DNA of 64,000 nucleotides, taken from contig CM074699.1 in assembly GCA_037367355.1 (NCBI GenBank), positions 2,232,001 to 2,296,000 on the forward strand, in the 5' to 3' direction. The notes under the pieces are model-generated. The model saw nothing but the letters and a program-made list of their open reading frames with translations. It was not told the origin of the DNA and ran no database searches. The translations under genes were made by a program, and so were the position numbers. Shown here in pieces: positions 1-12,319 of the stretch (positions are counted from its first letter, which is position 1; the number at the start of each line of letters is the position of its first letter). Origin of the DNA: Neoscytalidium dimidiatum (lineage: Eukaryota; Ascomycota; Dothideomycetes; Botryosphaeriales; Botryosphaeriaceae).

Positions 1-394
1 GCAACGATAGCCGCCCTATGATATGCTGGAAGCAAAGCAGAAGAAAATCAAAACCCGCTGTGGTCAATTGGCTTAGGGGAATCGCAAGAGAAAGGAGAAA
101 TGAAAAGGAATCTCCGCCGAGGAGCCCAAATGCTGGCTCTAGAAATCAGAAACTCGCCAAACAAACGCTTGAAAAGCTTTTTATACTACATTGCGCGAAG
201 TTGAAGAACGCCAAGTGCTCCTGTGACCTGAACCTGACTTGGCTTAGAACCGTGTGTGGGAAAACCCGCCCACTTGATCCTCTTTAACTCCGTACTACCA
301 ACGAACATGACCGGTCATCAACTGTTGCTTTCGACAAAAGAAAATTCGTCGCTATGTGCGTGTGGTTGGCGTGAAGGGAACGTCGCGGCGCTTC
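1..394. other. No gene recognised; 3' flank of the RhoGEF gene
   Basis: I see no coding region with recognisable protein features here. Short open frames on the plus strand have no domain signature. The stretch begins immediately downstream of the stop codon of the minus-strand RhoGEF gene, so part of it should be its 3' untranslated region. Confidence 0.5.
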
Positions 395-3300
395 TCACTC
401 AGAGAAGATGCGGGCGAAATGCTTCTCCCAGATCCAGCCAATCGTGCCGGATGGGTCATCCTGGTTCCGAGCAAGCCACAGCTCGCCTCGCATACCGAGG
501 ACATCAAAAACCTGCGAAAAACATCAGCATTGCCACAGCTGTAACCTGTTTGGATTATCTCACCTCTCCTGGAACGTAGACCAAGTATGGAAATCCGGCC
601 TCGCGTCGATCATGGGCAATGTTGAACTCAAACAAGCTCGCAGCCAGGAACAAGACCTTCTCTTCGCTCACATCCTGTTCGAGAGCCTCATCCCTGGTGT
701 CAGTGGGTGAATCTGACATTGGCATTGCGGATGAGAAGATGGAGGACGACCGCGTGTGCTGAGTCTGAGACGAAAATGCCGATTGACCCGACGAACGGCC
801 CTGGTCCGGCGCATCCAAGCTGATGCGAGTCTGGGAAGAAGATGGATCCGGGGTGCGTCCAGCGGATGTTGCTGGTCGTTGAGGAAAATAGCCAGCGCCA
901 GGTGCTTGCGCTGAGAGTGAATGGGGGGTCGAGGGACCGCGGCTTGACATAGTCGAGCCAGCGCGCACTCTTCCCGGAGCAGTCGGAGAGGGCATTGTTG
1001 GTGACATTTGAGGAGGATCCATGATGAGGGGAGTGTTGCCCGGCTCCACAGAAGAATAATTGCCGCTCTGCCGTTGAGAGCCAGGAGTTGGCGATGTGAT
1101 TATGATGGACTGATCGCTGTTGATCGATTGCGTACGCTTAGAGCTTGCGAACGTTGAAGGGCGCTTCAGCGAGTAATCGTCTGTCATGAAAGTCGTCGCG
1201 GGAGAGAACGCAGCTGCCTCCTTGACGGCGCGGATGACATTTTCGATACGTTCGAGCTCCTCTCTCGCGCGGCCGTAGTCTGCTTCGAATGTAGTGCTGA
1301 TGGCGTGTAGCTCGAGGACCTTGCGGTCAACCTGCTCTCCCTGACCCAATGCCTTCTCCAGATTGAGACTCAACACCTGGTACCATCGCCTCTGAGAGTC
1401 GATGAGATTCTTCTGGCAGGCCTCAATCAAGGTCTTAGTCTTCGCATAGAGCTTGGGCAAGTCGTCTTTCAAAGCCCCATTGATTGCAACAAATTCGTCG
1501 CCAATCTCCTTCAGCTTGCTATCGATCTTACCGCCACTCTCCTTAAGGAGCTTGTACTTTGCATAATCTGGCAAGCGCTTCTTTCGCTTCTGCATAAGTT
1601 TTTGCGGTTTGCCATGTAGCTCCCAAAGGATTGCTATGGGCTTGATGACGGTCTTGCGAACTTCATCTTTCTGAGAGGTGTATCAATATCTTGCATTTGC
1701 ATGACTGGGGTAGACACTTACGTGAGACCCAAGAGCGTAAGCGGTAATCTCCCTGATTATCACCATATACTGGCGCCATTTGCTCTCAATTTCAGGGTGC
1801 TCCGGTAGACTGACATCGAGCCAATTCTCCAACTCAGTTGCTAGAGAGTTGTTCTGATGAATCATCTTGTCAACGTCCTCAAGGTATTTCTCAACATCCC
1901 TCATGACTATTTGCAGCTGGAAGAAATGCCCGCCGAACTTTTGGGAGATGGCGTCATACTCAGGATCTTCGACTGTCTCAGAAAGCCCGACTTGCTGCTT
2001 TACCTTTTCAGCACGACGTCCGAAGGCCTTCTGCACGGCGGCTCCGATACCAGCATCAGACTTCTCCCGCTTCCGCATGACGATCTTCTCCACGATCTCC
2101 TTCCGTCCTTTGGTCTCATTAATCCGCGTGCTGATTCCTCTCATGCCTTCTACGGCGATCTTCAGACTAGTGTAGTCCGGATGGTCTTCGGGGGTCATCT
2201 TAATGATACCATCAAGTAGGAGTGTGTACTTGAGGAAGCGTTGCGTCGGTTTGATTATCAACGAGTCGAGGTCCCAAGCCGTAGTAATATCGCCCGCATA
2301 ATTATGGCATTCATTCAGCCATATTTGAACCTGCTTATTCTTTTGAATTTCTTGGAGACGATTGTTTGCGGCGCTGTGATTCTGCACATATGTACAGTAC
2401 ACACGTTCCATCTCATTCAAGTGGTCTAGGAACGCGCCGCCGATAGTAGTCTTCCGGTCCAGGCGGTCATCAGGGGGGCCGGTGGTCTCGCCTTGGTCCC
2501 CGTTGGTAGAGATGCTGTTGCGCTTGTGCCATCGGCCACCCTGATTCAGCTTAAATATGGGCTCCGCAGCCGGTCTCAGGGCGTCAAGGAAGTTCAGGGA
2601 GAAAGCAACAATTTCCGCTGTATTGCCAAATAAAATTTTCCGGTCATCATCGGTGACTTCGTGAATTGCATATGAAGTGCCCTTGTAAATATCTTCGACG
2701 ACCTTCATATCCTGGAAATAGTGCAGTTCGGTTTCCAGCAGCTCCTTAATTTGATATCTTCGTTGAGCAAGTCTCTTTGCTTCTTCAGGGTTTGGTTGGG
2801 CTTGAAGTGGCTTGTCGTTTGCTGCATCGATTGATTTTTGGCTGGCAGCACTTGATGCCAGCTGCTGATTAAGAGCATCCTGATCTTCAGCAACGTGTGT
2901 TGATCTAGTCGCACCCACTTCGGCGCTTTCCGGTAACGCCGGGTCCTGAGGTAGCTTCCCAACTGTGCCAGGCGAAGGAGGAGTAGCGGGCACACCTGCC
3001 GTTGCATCTGCTTGACCGCTGCGACCTGAGGGGGTGGATTCATGCGTCAAAGAAATGTCAGTCGCTGACTGACTCTGAATACTCAGACCAAGCCCTTCAG
3101 AAGTGGCATGAACCTCGGGCAAATTGGGTTGGAACGGGCTGGTCAACCTCGAGACGGTGTCAAGAGGCGTGATAGGACCAATTTGGGACGGTGAGTTGTT
3201 TTGTGCTCCCTGACCCGGTGAGTATCTCCAATCCTTCGGCGGCGGAGCGGGGCGATCTTCTAATGCAGAATCCTTGATGCTTGCGGGCCGAGATGGTTTG

Positions 3301-6023
3301 CCATACAACTCCGTCGACCCATATATGATAGCTGTCCCACCGAGATCGCCCTCCGGCGCTAGTCTCCTCTCGTAATCATCAAGGAAGTCGTCCGCAACGT
3401 AGGCCCGCGATGGCTGCTTTGGAGTATCTTCTGGCGAAACCGGATTAACACTTGCGTTGTCCTTGACAAGACTTGCAAGAAATTGTTCCGTCTTTTCCCT
3501 CGATGCCCACCCATCATAATGAAAGAACGGGGAAACAGCCTTGATCTGTTGTTGGAAGCCCTGAGCGATCTCGGGTGTAACAGGTTGGGAGGTCCGGTAG
3601 AAGTCTAGGATCTTCAGGATGATGCTGGTGCCGTCAGGCTGCTCGCGTGAGAAGCGACTGGTTGAGGGCAGGTGATGGATCTGAGGAGTCCAGTCAGCAG
3701 CACGGGGGTCGTGATGCTGGCTTGCTCTTGCCATGCTGATCGGATTCTCAGGTGCGACTGAGTAAGAATCGTAAGGGTATGAGTCGCGTCTGTCACTACC
3801 ATCATCAACAAACCGAATCCCCTCGACGGATGCCTCGTAAGAAGTTGCACTCCAGCGGCTGCTCTGATCTTGCGATCCCTGACTTTGACCGGACCATTGG
3901 TGTTGAGATTGCTCCAATGACGGAGTTGCCCGGAGCATGATGTTAATTGAACCCGAGTCCTCCTTTTCGCTTTCTGCGATATCAGTTTGAGAGGCACTGG
4001 AACACACGCTCTCACGCATCTGCAGCACTTGGTCAAGGATATTTCTATCCGCTGTGATCACTCCATCAACAGAATGCTGACCCATGCTTGCGTCAATATC
4101 CGACCTCTCCTGGTTAAGGTCACGTTGAGAATCAGGTTTTGGTGTTGTGTCGGGCAGGTTCTGCGGCACAAACGGAGGTCCAAGTGCTCCTAGCACTGGT
4201 GACTCCTCGTTCTCAACCACCCTAGTTGTTTGCTCGCCGGAATGCGGCATGTCTTTGACTTCCAAGGACAGTTTCTGGCTATGTGATGACACCTGTCGAC
4301 TTCCTTCAGCAACAACTCCGTCAATACTATTCGGTGGTTCGGTGATTTGCTTGTCTCGAGGGTTGGATGTTGGACTGACAGCCCGCGATGCAGGCTTGGT
4401 TCTCGCTCGTGATGCGTTGCGTGTGGCGGAGATTCCCTGTGCTCGCATGGACTTCTCGATCAGGGCCTTCCTATCAGCAAGTGTTGGTCCGGCAAGACCT
4501 AGGTTATGTCGGGGCTTCGGCTTCTGGAGAGGTCGTCTTGAGCCTGTGTTGTCCGGTGTGATTCCGCTCGCCGCTGGCGGGTTCCTCAGGCGCTCGGCCA
4601 TCTTGGCTCTGGAAGCAGCAGTAGATGCTGCTGACACAGGTTGGCGCGGTCGAGAGCTTCGAAGGACAGGTGACGTGGTGGGTGGTGGAACCTTGACCTG
4701 CACCGATACCTTGGGACTTTCGCTTGACCGCTTCCCAGGGGTTGCGGCGTATCTGCGCGTCGAGGTTGGTGTAACCGGGCGCGCGCGTGGCGTGGTGTCC
4801 TTGCCAGGCTTGTTCTTTTTCGCTGTCTTGTCGAGAGACGATGTCTTGTTGTGATATCTACGTTCACTGAGTGCAGAGCTCGCTCGTGATGATTGGATGG
4901 AAGATGCGGACTCGGATGTGGTCGAGGGACGTCGCGCTGACGGGAGGGGTATCTTGGAGTGCGCCCCTCGAGCAGAAGCTTGAATCTGGGAGAAGTATTC
5001 GTCAATGCTGTTCGGGTGGAATTGCGCCTCATTCGCAGTTGAGCGAGGCATGCCACTAAGGTCGCTCCTTGATCTTCTGTGCCCCAAGGCCGACGCAGAG
5101 CGGCCGCGTCCCGGAGTTACGAGCAATGGGACGTCGGACGTTGTCTGGCTGCGTCCATGGGAGAACAGGGCGGTGGGTCGTTGCGCATTGCCATCTAGCG
5201 AGCCGCTGCGATGACGTGCGGTCTCCGGAATACCGTAACCGAGTGATTCTGGGCCGGGCGCATTGTTCGGAAGCTCGCCAAACAGCAACGGCCGGCCCGA
5301 ACCAAGTTGACTCGAAGTTGAAGAGCTTACTGATGATTTGGCATGGCGGCGACCATGCTCGGGTGTTTGCGGCGTGTTGCCGGCACGCCTCAGGACATTG
5401 CGGGAACCTGCCGCGCCGTTGAGTCCATTGCTCCCCCTCTGTTGTTCGTTGTGGGATTGGCTGGCGTCAGCCTCGCGCACGGGCTCGATGCTCGCGGTGC
5501 TGGAGGCTGGTGAGCCGGCATGGCGAGAAGCGGACCTGGTTGTCGGGGCAGGCTTTCGAAGCTTCGTGGAGCTGGGGCTTTCGGGCGAGCTGGCGGACTG
5601 GTTGAACTTGCTGACGATGTTCTTGACCGGCGGGCGGTAAGAATTGGAGGAAACGGTGCCGGTGGGCCTCGACCCATTGGACGTGGGCAGCGAAGAAGCC
5701 GGGCTCGAGACGGATCGCAGGTTCTGGCGGACAGACTTCAGGGCGGGCGGAGGCGACTTGGCGCCGGGCACGCGGTGGGGAGGATCTGGACGGTTGGAGA
5801 CCGTCGCCATCGCGCCGTTGACGACGATGTTGGGCTGTGGGGGGGAGGAAGGAGGGAGGATGGGACCCTGACGATAGAAGTTGTCTGGCTCGTCGCCATC
5901 CGGTGCGTCGAAGGAGGCCTCGGGCGGTAGGGATCCGTTCGGGAGGTAGCCGGCGTGGCGGTGCTGTTCATAGAAGCCCGAGTGAGCGCTGGAGCTCCAC
6001 GAGTCGATGTCCTCTGGCTGCAT
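395..6023 (-). CDS. Rho-family GEF with DH, BAR and SH3 domains (Tuba/DNMBP-like)
   Basis: Three exons: 6023-1722, 1670-564, 511-395, introns of 51 and 52 nt with GTAAGT and GTGAGA donors; both junctions are phase 0 and give 1841 residues. Residues 1 to about 1080 are Ser/Pro/Arg-rich and look disordered. A DH (RhoGEF) domain follows at about 1085-1300, starting near RRYQIKELLETE and including KPTQRFLKY. A BAR-type helical domain (about 1320-1590) spans the first intron. A Ser/Thr/Pro-rich linker leads to a terminal SH3 domain (about 1775-1841) whose second half, including GWIWEKHF, is encoded only by the small last exon. DH-BAR proteins of this kind activate Rho GTPases, mainly Cdc42, at curved membranes in polarised growth and septation; the exact GTPase is inference. 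Transcribed divergently from the telomerase gene. The start was taken as the first ATG of the long frame. Confidence 0.9.
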
Positions 6024-6893
6024 CGTTCATAGTCTCCTGGGCCGAGCCACGCCAGACGCCGGGGGCTCCAGGGTGGTGGCTAGGGAGGGACGGCAGGGCG
6101 CGCAGCAATGGGCGGAGCGAGGTGGGTGAGTCGTCGGCGGGCGGGCGGCGATCGCCAATGAAGAGGGCGAAACAGCGTGGTGTGGTGAAGCGAGCGGCGG
6201 ACCTTGGGAGTCGTGTCGTCGCGCGAGCAAATGATGCTGGAGCTTGGGGTACCGCCGCACGACGGGCCCGGCGCGCAGCGAATCAGCAGCGCGGCAGGAG
6301 GATGCGTTGTTTCACGACCAGGGCGGGCGGAGCGCAGGCGCGGCAGGCGTTCGCGGACAGCCCTTCGGAGCGTTTCCAGGCGGGCAGGAGATGCGGCGGC
6401 GCGCGCTGCCGAGGGGTGGGAGGTGGAGGAGGTGGAGGAGGAGGAGGAGAAGGAGGAAGAGGAGGAGCAGCGGGCTCAGCAGGCAGCGCTTCGGGGCGTC
6501 GTGGTCGTTGAGGTCGCACGGCGAAGAGGGAGTGAGGTCAAGGCCGCGCCCCGGACAGGCAAGGCGGCGGGCTACGCAGTGTGGCAGAGCGCTGGCCGGG
6601 CGGGAGATTCACACACGGGGGCCAATTAGCATCGGGGGTCGGGCTGCTAAGATTACAGAACGACCAGCACACAGCGCATGCAAGTTGGCCCACGTCAAGC
6701 CGCAACCTTCGTGCGCCGTGCCTCGTCAACGGCGCAGAGGAAGGGTCCAGCAATATTCAATAGATGCCCGACATATCCAGCAGCAGCGCCGGCCCGCGCC
6801 CTGCCCAGTGCCCGCCCTGCCTGCACGTCGGTGGTCAGTCGCAGCGTGCTCGGCCGCCCTCCCGCCCACGCCGGACGCGCCCTGGCTCCCCTG

Positions 6894-6924
<31 letters not shown>

Positions 6925-7080
6925 CACTGCTGATGCCGACAGGGGCCCTCCCGTGCTCCCGACGCCCATCAAGCAAAACGCCAACGCCCTGGCCCTTTCT
7001 CGCGCTACTAGTGCCGCAGCAGCCAGCCCGGCCCAGCCCAGCGCGAGCGCCGCCCATCCAGACCAAAACAACACCCGCCC
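6024..7080. promoter_or_regulatory. Divergent promoter region between RhoGEF and TERT
   Basis: This 1.06-kb GC-rich gap separates the start codons of two divergent genes, so it should hold both promoters. It contains a GGA-rich purine tract at about 6421-6470 and an interrupted CTG repeat at 6891-6932. Several long frames run through it, but their translations are low-complexity Arg/Ala/Pro strings that mirror the base composition; I do not consider them genes. Confidence 0.6.
6891..6932. repeat. CTG trinucleotide microsatellite upstream of TERT
   Basis: An imperfect CTG tract interrupted by one TTG and one CCA lies about 150 bp upstream of the TERT start codon, in the presumed 5' untranslated or promoter region. 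Such tracts commonly vary in length between strains. Confidence 0.85.
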
Positions 7081-10000
7081 ATGAAGAAAAGGAAGCGCAG
7101 CGCGAGCGCCCGCCGCGCAGACGACCACGACCACGATCACGATCACGACCAAGACCACGATCATGACGCCGCCCGCCCTCGCCACGCTGCTCGCGGCCCG
7201 CGCACGACGCCCCCAGTGACACACCCCGTCCTGCAACGCTTCTACCCGCAGGTGCTGCCCCTCCGCCAATTCCTGCTGTCGCGGCTGGTCCGCGCCTCGA
7301 CCCGCAAGCGGCGCCGCATCGCACAGCTGGGCCTGGCGCGCGAACCCACCGCCGCCCCTGGTGCCGTGGCCGCCGATGATCTGCGCCGCCTCCTGGACGA
7401 CACCTGGGTCGGCGCCGCCCAGCACGCGGCCCCGGCCGAGCTCGCCGATCTCGAGAGCGACCTCGAGATATTCTCCCAACAGCTGCCCGCAACCAGCAGC
7501 GCCAGCGACGTCTTCCCGGAGCTTCAGTCGGAGGTAGGTCCGCCCTGGGCGAGGAATGCCTTCCCCTGCACTCAGTCCCGCGAGTCTGGAAATCCGCGAG
7601 CCCAACGGCCGCCGTACCTGCAGCATCGCTTTTGATCACGCGTGCTGAGGCCGCCTTGTTGCCAGATCGTCGACTTTGTCATCCGATCACTGTTCAGGAA
7701 GCACCCCGGCTTGCATCGGCCGCCTCACCTCCTCTGTCACGGCTATGAGCGAGCATCGTACCCGGACCACGGCGCTGGCCAGCCGGAAGCGCCGCCCAGC
7801 ATGTCTGGCCTGGTGAGCCGCTGTCCCAACAGCCATGTCGAAACAGTCAAGGGTCCAGCGTGGTCCGCGCTGCTGGTCGCGCTAGGTCATGGCGGCGACC
7901 GAATCATGATAGAACTATTGATGAGTTGTGGAGTTTTTGCCTCTTTAGACGGCCCGAGTGGCTCTTGCTATCAGCTGAGTGGTAAGCTTTTTGGGCGAGC
8001 GTTGTCGATCTATCTGAGACGCGACAGGAAAACCGTTGGCGGACCTTGAGCCCGTCTTGCCGCACAGGGGCCTGCAGAATAAATCTGCGGAGAGGGAAGT
8101 TTCCATCCCTGCTGCGGGACCTAAAAAGCCTAGGAACAAGGATTCGGACAGCCTTACAGCACTCACTTTTGTTAGAAGCCGTATGCTTTATGCGAGAGCT
8201 GCCCTAAATGCAAAGGGTGAAGTGTGTTTTGGCCTCCGCCATATCCGTACTGCATCCTGGCCCCACCTTCGTACTGATTCAGACTAATACCTCCAGATGT
8301 CCTCAACCGTCTCTCCGATCACACCTCCCTGGAGCAGACGGTCCACATCTTGAAATACATTTTCCCGCGTCAGTTCGGCCTGCACAATGTTTTCACGTCC
8401 AAGACGGACTACCGAGATACGTCCCTGCCATTCAAGGATTACACCTTGCGGGAGCAAGAGATTTCGTACGATCGAGCGCGTAAGAGATCGAAAAAAGGTC
8501 AAGGCGTCTCGGATACGAGCAAAATTAAGGAGGCGATCCCTAAAAGGTTGAGAGGTCATGTTGTCGATCTGATCCGCAGGCTACGCATATTGCACCGTCG
8601 CTGCTCCTATGTGGACCTACTGCGCTACTACTGTCCGGTCTTCTTATCCAACGAGCGCCTACAAACCTCTCACGCTGATTGTCGGCGAGAGGAATCGCCC
8701 GCCGAGTATGAGCCAGAGAAAACCAGCGCAGCCCAGATGTTCGATTCAGGCAACAAGAACGGACAGAGCGCTCGGAAGCGCGAGATATCTCCGCCGATAA
8801 AGCTTGACAACGTGTGCTTCACTGATTATGCAACCCCACATCATGAAGTATCTGCTTTTTGCCGCGCTGTATTGAGTAGGGTCGTGCCAGACGGCTTTTG
8901 GGGGGAGGGCGAGACCCAAGCGCAGAACAAACACGTGTTCTTGCGCCACGTCGATAGGTTCATCTCTCTCCGCCGCTTTGAGAGTCTAACACTTCACGAA
9001 GTCTTGCAGGATATGAAGGTAGGCCGGACGCCGTCCTAACATGATAGGGTTGCAGCTCAGATGTACAGGTTGCTAACGTTGCTTGGCTTCGGCCGCCTAA
9101 CGTCCAACCGGAGTGTAAAATGTCGCAAACGGATTTCAGCAAGAGACGCCAGCTCCTCGCAGAGCTCGTATACTACTTATTTGATTCATTTCTGATACTC
9201 CTCATCAGAACCAATTTCCATGTTACTGAATCTAACCTTGACAAGAATCGACTGCATTACTTCCGCCATGACATATGGAGGAAGCTGTCAGAACCAGCAA
9301 TAGTGCAGTTGAAGACCACCATATTTGAGGAACTCAAAGCAGAGAGTGCGCACAAGCTCCTAAGCGGACGGCAACTTGGGTACAGCCAAGTCCGACTTCT
9401 ACCCAAGAAAGCAGGCGCACGACCTATCACGAATTTAAGAAGGCGAATGCAAATTACAGTCAACGGTAAACCTGTTTTGGGCAGGAGCATCAATTCCGTG
9501 ATGAGACCAGTTTTCAGCATCCTCAACTTCGAAAAGGTAAATCTTTCCCGTCATGGACTCGATCTAGTTACTCAAGCGCTCTTTGCAGACGAAACAACCA
9601 ACACGGCTTGGCTCATCGCTATTCTCAGTCGGGGATATGTACCCGCGGCTCAAGGGATTCCGGACCATGCTAGAAGACCGCGGTCTTGCAGGAAAGCCAC
9701 TTTATTTCGTAAAAGTCGACGTGAAATCTTGCTTTGACACGATTCCGCAAGCGCAATTGCTTACTATGATCAAGAGATTGCTGCATCTGGAGAACTACAG
9801 TGTTAAGAAATACGTCGAAGTCAATACGGCAGTGCCGTGGAGGTACTCGAAGAAAGCTACTTCAGCGGTGAAGCCAGTAAAGAGATATCTTGCGCAAGCT
9901 AGCGCGGCTGGTGATCAGCCCGACTTCGAGGATTTTCTTAGGAAAGAGTTGGGTATCAAGGCTCGCCGAGCGGTGTATGTTGATTCGGTTATTGAGCAAC

Positions 10001-11370
10001 AGCGTAGCAGGACGGATTTGTTGAAGTTGCTGACGGAGCATGTGGAACGCAACATCGTCAAGATCGGCAAGAAATTCTACAGGCAGAAGATCGGCATCCC
10101 GCAGGGCTCCATCCTATCCAGCCTACTCTGCAATTTTTTCTACGCCGAGATGGAGGCGAACCTTCTTGGCTTCCTAGCTGGAAGCACCAGTGTTTTACTC
10201 CGGCTAATCGACGATTCCTTACTAATCACGACGGAGCGGGAACACGCCGAACGGTTCCTGCAGATCATGCACGCGGGGAATGACGACTATGGTATCAGTA
10301 TTAAAAGAGACAAGACTTTGGTGAATTTCACGTGCAAGATCAACGGGTCCGAAGTACCTAGGGTTCCATCCCGCACAAGCTTCCCGTATTGCGGCACTTT
10401 CATCGACACAGAAGACCTCAATATACGTAAAGACATCCAAGCAAAGGATCAGCGACGTAAGGCATCCACATTACGCTTTTCCTCCGAGGCTGATCATCTA
10501 ACCATGGGCAGAATTGCGTGACGGGCTCACGGTGGAGTTCTCGAAGCTCCCCGGGCAGACATTCCACCGAAAGACATTGAAGTAAGTCAAGGCCGGGTCC
10601 CCGCGCAGCAGGTGGCAGTGTGTTGACCATCTCCACCTAGTGCTCTGAAGATCCAGCTGCACGGAATGCTCCTGGACACGTCGTTCAACGATAAGCGGAC
10701 AGTGCTCGGCAATGTGTACCGAGGCTTCGTCGACGCGGCGCGGAAGTGTTTCCTGTACATCAAGAGTCTGCCAATGCAGAAGCGGCGGAACGATGGTCTT
10801 CTTATCAGTAAGTGTGGTGTGCAGCGTGGACTCGGATCGTCGATCTAGTGTGCAGATCGGCTCTCGTGTCCGGGAAGACACGGTCGATCAGCGGGAGGAC
10901 GACATGGACATGGGACATGGGTGAGGCTGACATGCGGGATGCGATGCGCAGAGACAGTTCACGACGTCGCGGCGCTGGCGACGGGCATGATGCGGCGCAA
11001 GAGAGGGCGCGGAAGGGCGGCGGCGTGGGAGGGCTACGGCTGCGAGGTGAGCCGACGTCATACAAAATGGTGAGTCGAGCGCGCTTGGCTACTGCGGCGG
11101 GCCCCCTTGACCGGAAGCAGCTGTAGAGGGCGCTGTGGCTGCTGTGGCGCCCGGCGCCCGAACGCTCTCCAACGGCGGGCGAGCGACGACTGACTCGCTT
11201 GCGACAGGCTCTGCTGCCACGCCTTCCGGTCGGTGTTCCAGCGCAAGCAGACGAGACATGCGGTGCTGCTGCAGTGGCTGGCGGTCAGCATGGCGGCGAC
11301 GCGCCCGCGCGGGCGGGCCGAGCGCACGCAGCTCACGCAGGCCGTCAGCGAGGGCGAGTGCATGAGATAG
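7081..11370 (+). CDS. TERT: Telomerase reverse transcriptase catalytic subunit
   Basis: Ten exons: 7081-7533, 7666-7981, 8028-8246, 8297-9018, 9069-9536, 9589-10456, 10512-10581, 10641-10807, 10952-11069, 11208-11370. All junctions keep frame and give 1187 residues. It copies the telomerase RNA template to extend chromosome ends. The TEN domain covers about 45-250 (HVETVKGPAWSALL, YQLSG). RNA-binding motifs follow: CP-like FVRSRMLYARAALNA near 302, QFP-like CSYVDLLRYYCP near 430, T motif VYYLFDSFLI near 602. Reverse transcriptase motifs are 1 and 2 (VRLLPKK, RPITNLRRR; 675-690), A (VKVDVKSCFD; Asp770), B' (GIPQGSILSSLL; about 893-905), C (LRLIDDS; Asp934 and Asp935), D (KRDKTLVNF) and E (FPYCGTF). 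The C-terminal extension ends with VFQRKQTRHAVLLQWL. All three catalytic aspartates are present. A His-Asp repeat lies near residues 13-28, encoded by a simple repeat at about 7119-7166. The last two introns (144 and 138 nt) are longer than most of the others (46-59 nt; the first is 132 nt). Confidence 0.97.
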
Positions 11371-12319
11371 GGAGGCCCGGAGGGCCGCGTGGTGGGCGTG
11401 TGCATGTGCGTGAGCGCGTGCGTGTGCGTGAGGAGGAGAAGGGGAGCAGGCAGGAGTGGATATTCGTTAATTCGCGAATCGCGATCTAGACTGCGGCGCA
11501 TGATTCGGCGGAGCGCGGCTGGGCTGTTGGAAAAAGCTGGATGGCAAGGGCCCGGGCGCGCGGGCAGGCGGCGGCGGCGGCGGCGTTGGCGTTGGCGTTG
11601 GCGTTGGCGGCGGCGGCGGAATTGGGCAGTGGGTAGTGGAGGGCTGGCAGGCCATGGCTGGGCGCGCAGGCGGTTGCAGGCGCTGGCGGGCTTTTTTGGG
11701 CGCGATGATGCAGTGCTGATGCAGATGTACTGGGGAAGTAGTAAGTACAATAGGCGGGAGAGGCTGCGCCCGCGCCGCCAGCCCCCCGGGTTTTGAGGCT
11801 TTGTTCTGCTCTTTTCTCCCTGCGCGCCGCCTCGCCGTACTCCGGCTGTTAGTACCGCACTACTTTCTTCGCTCTGCCTGCTCCTGCTGCTGCTTCTGCT
11901 CCTAGATAATTTCTTTTGCCCGCCCGTGCTCGTTGGTTATTAAGGATCCCGCGCGCCGAAAGCGGTCAAGTAGTGGCCGGGACACCGACAGCTCAGGCGA
12001 CCGGGGTGCGTGTGCGTGCGCGCGCTCCCCCTTCGCCATGCCCATGTCCATGCCCGCAACTTCCTGCGTAAAGCGCGCCCCATTACTCCCATATATCCCC
12101 CGTTGCTGCGCGCCCCCGAACGACTACTGGCCCAGTCTCCAGAGCATCGCCGAGCAGCCCTTTTATTTTCCCGAGCATGCTTATCACGGGCCTGTTGTGA
12201 CGCCGGACGACGCACCTGTGGGCGCTGCATCGCGCTGTCTCTCCTCCGCGACACTTCCCTGCTCCTCCGCCGCCGCCGCCAGCTCCCAAGCCCCCCGTAT
12301 CCGCCCTCTCCTGAGACCG
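11371..12319. other. Intergenic region TERT to TBC gene, GC-rich with hexamer repeats
   Basis: There is no convincing gene. GCG and GGCGTT repeats occupy about 11568-11618. A pyrimidine-rich stretch at about 11860-11930 looks like a fungal core promoter or 5' untranslated region for the following TBC gene. The TBC reading frame is open upstream as far as 11933, with ATG codons from 12038, but the encoded sequence is low-complexity. Confidence 0.5.

Noticed and set aside
4147..4854. 235-codon plus-strand frame inside the RhoGEF gene
   Set aside because: It is the complement of the disordered RhoGEF exon; its residues reflect the Ser/Pro codons on the other strand and show no domain.
6244..7639. 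Several long frames on both strands around the TERT start
   Set aside because: Translations are Arg/Ala/Pro/Gly strings created by GC-rich repeats, and they overlap the well-supported TERT first exon or the divergent promoter.
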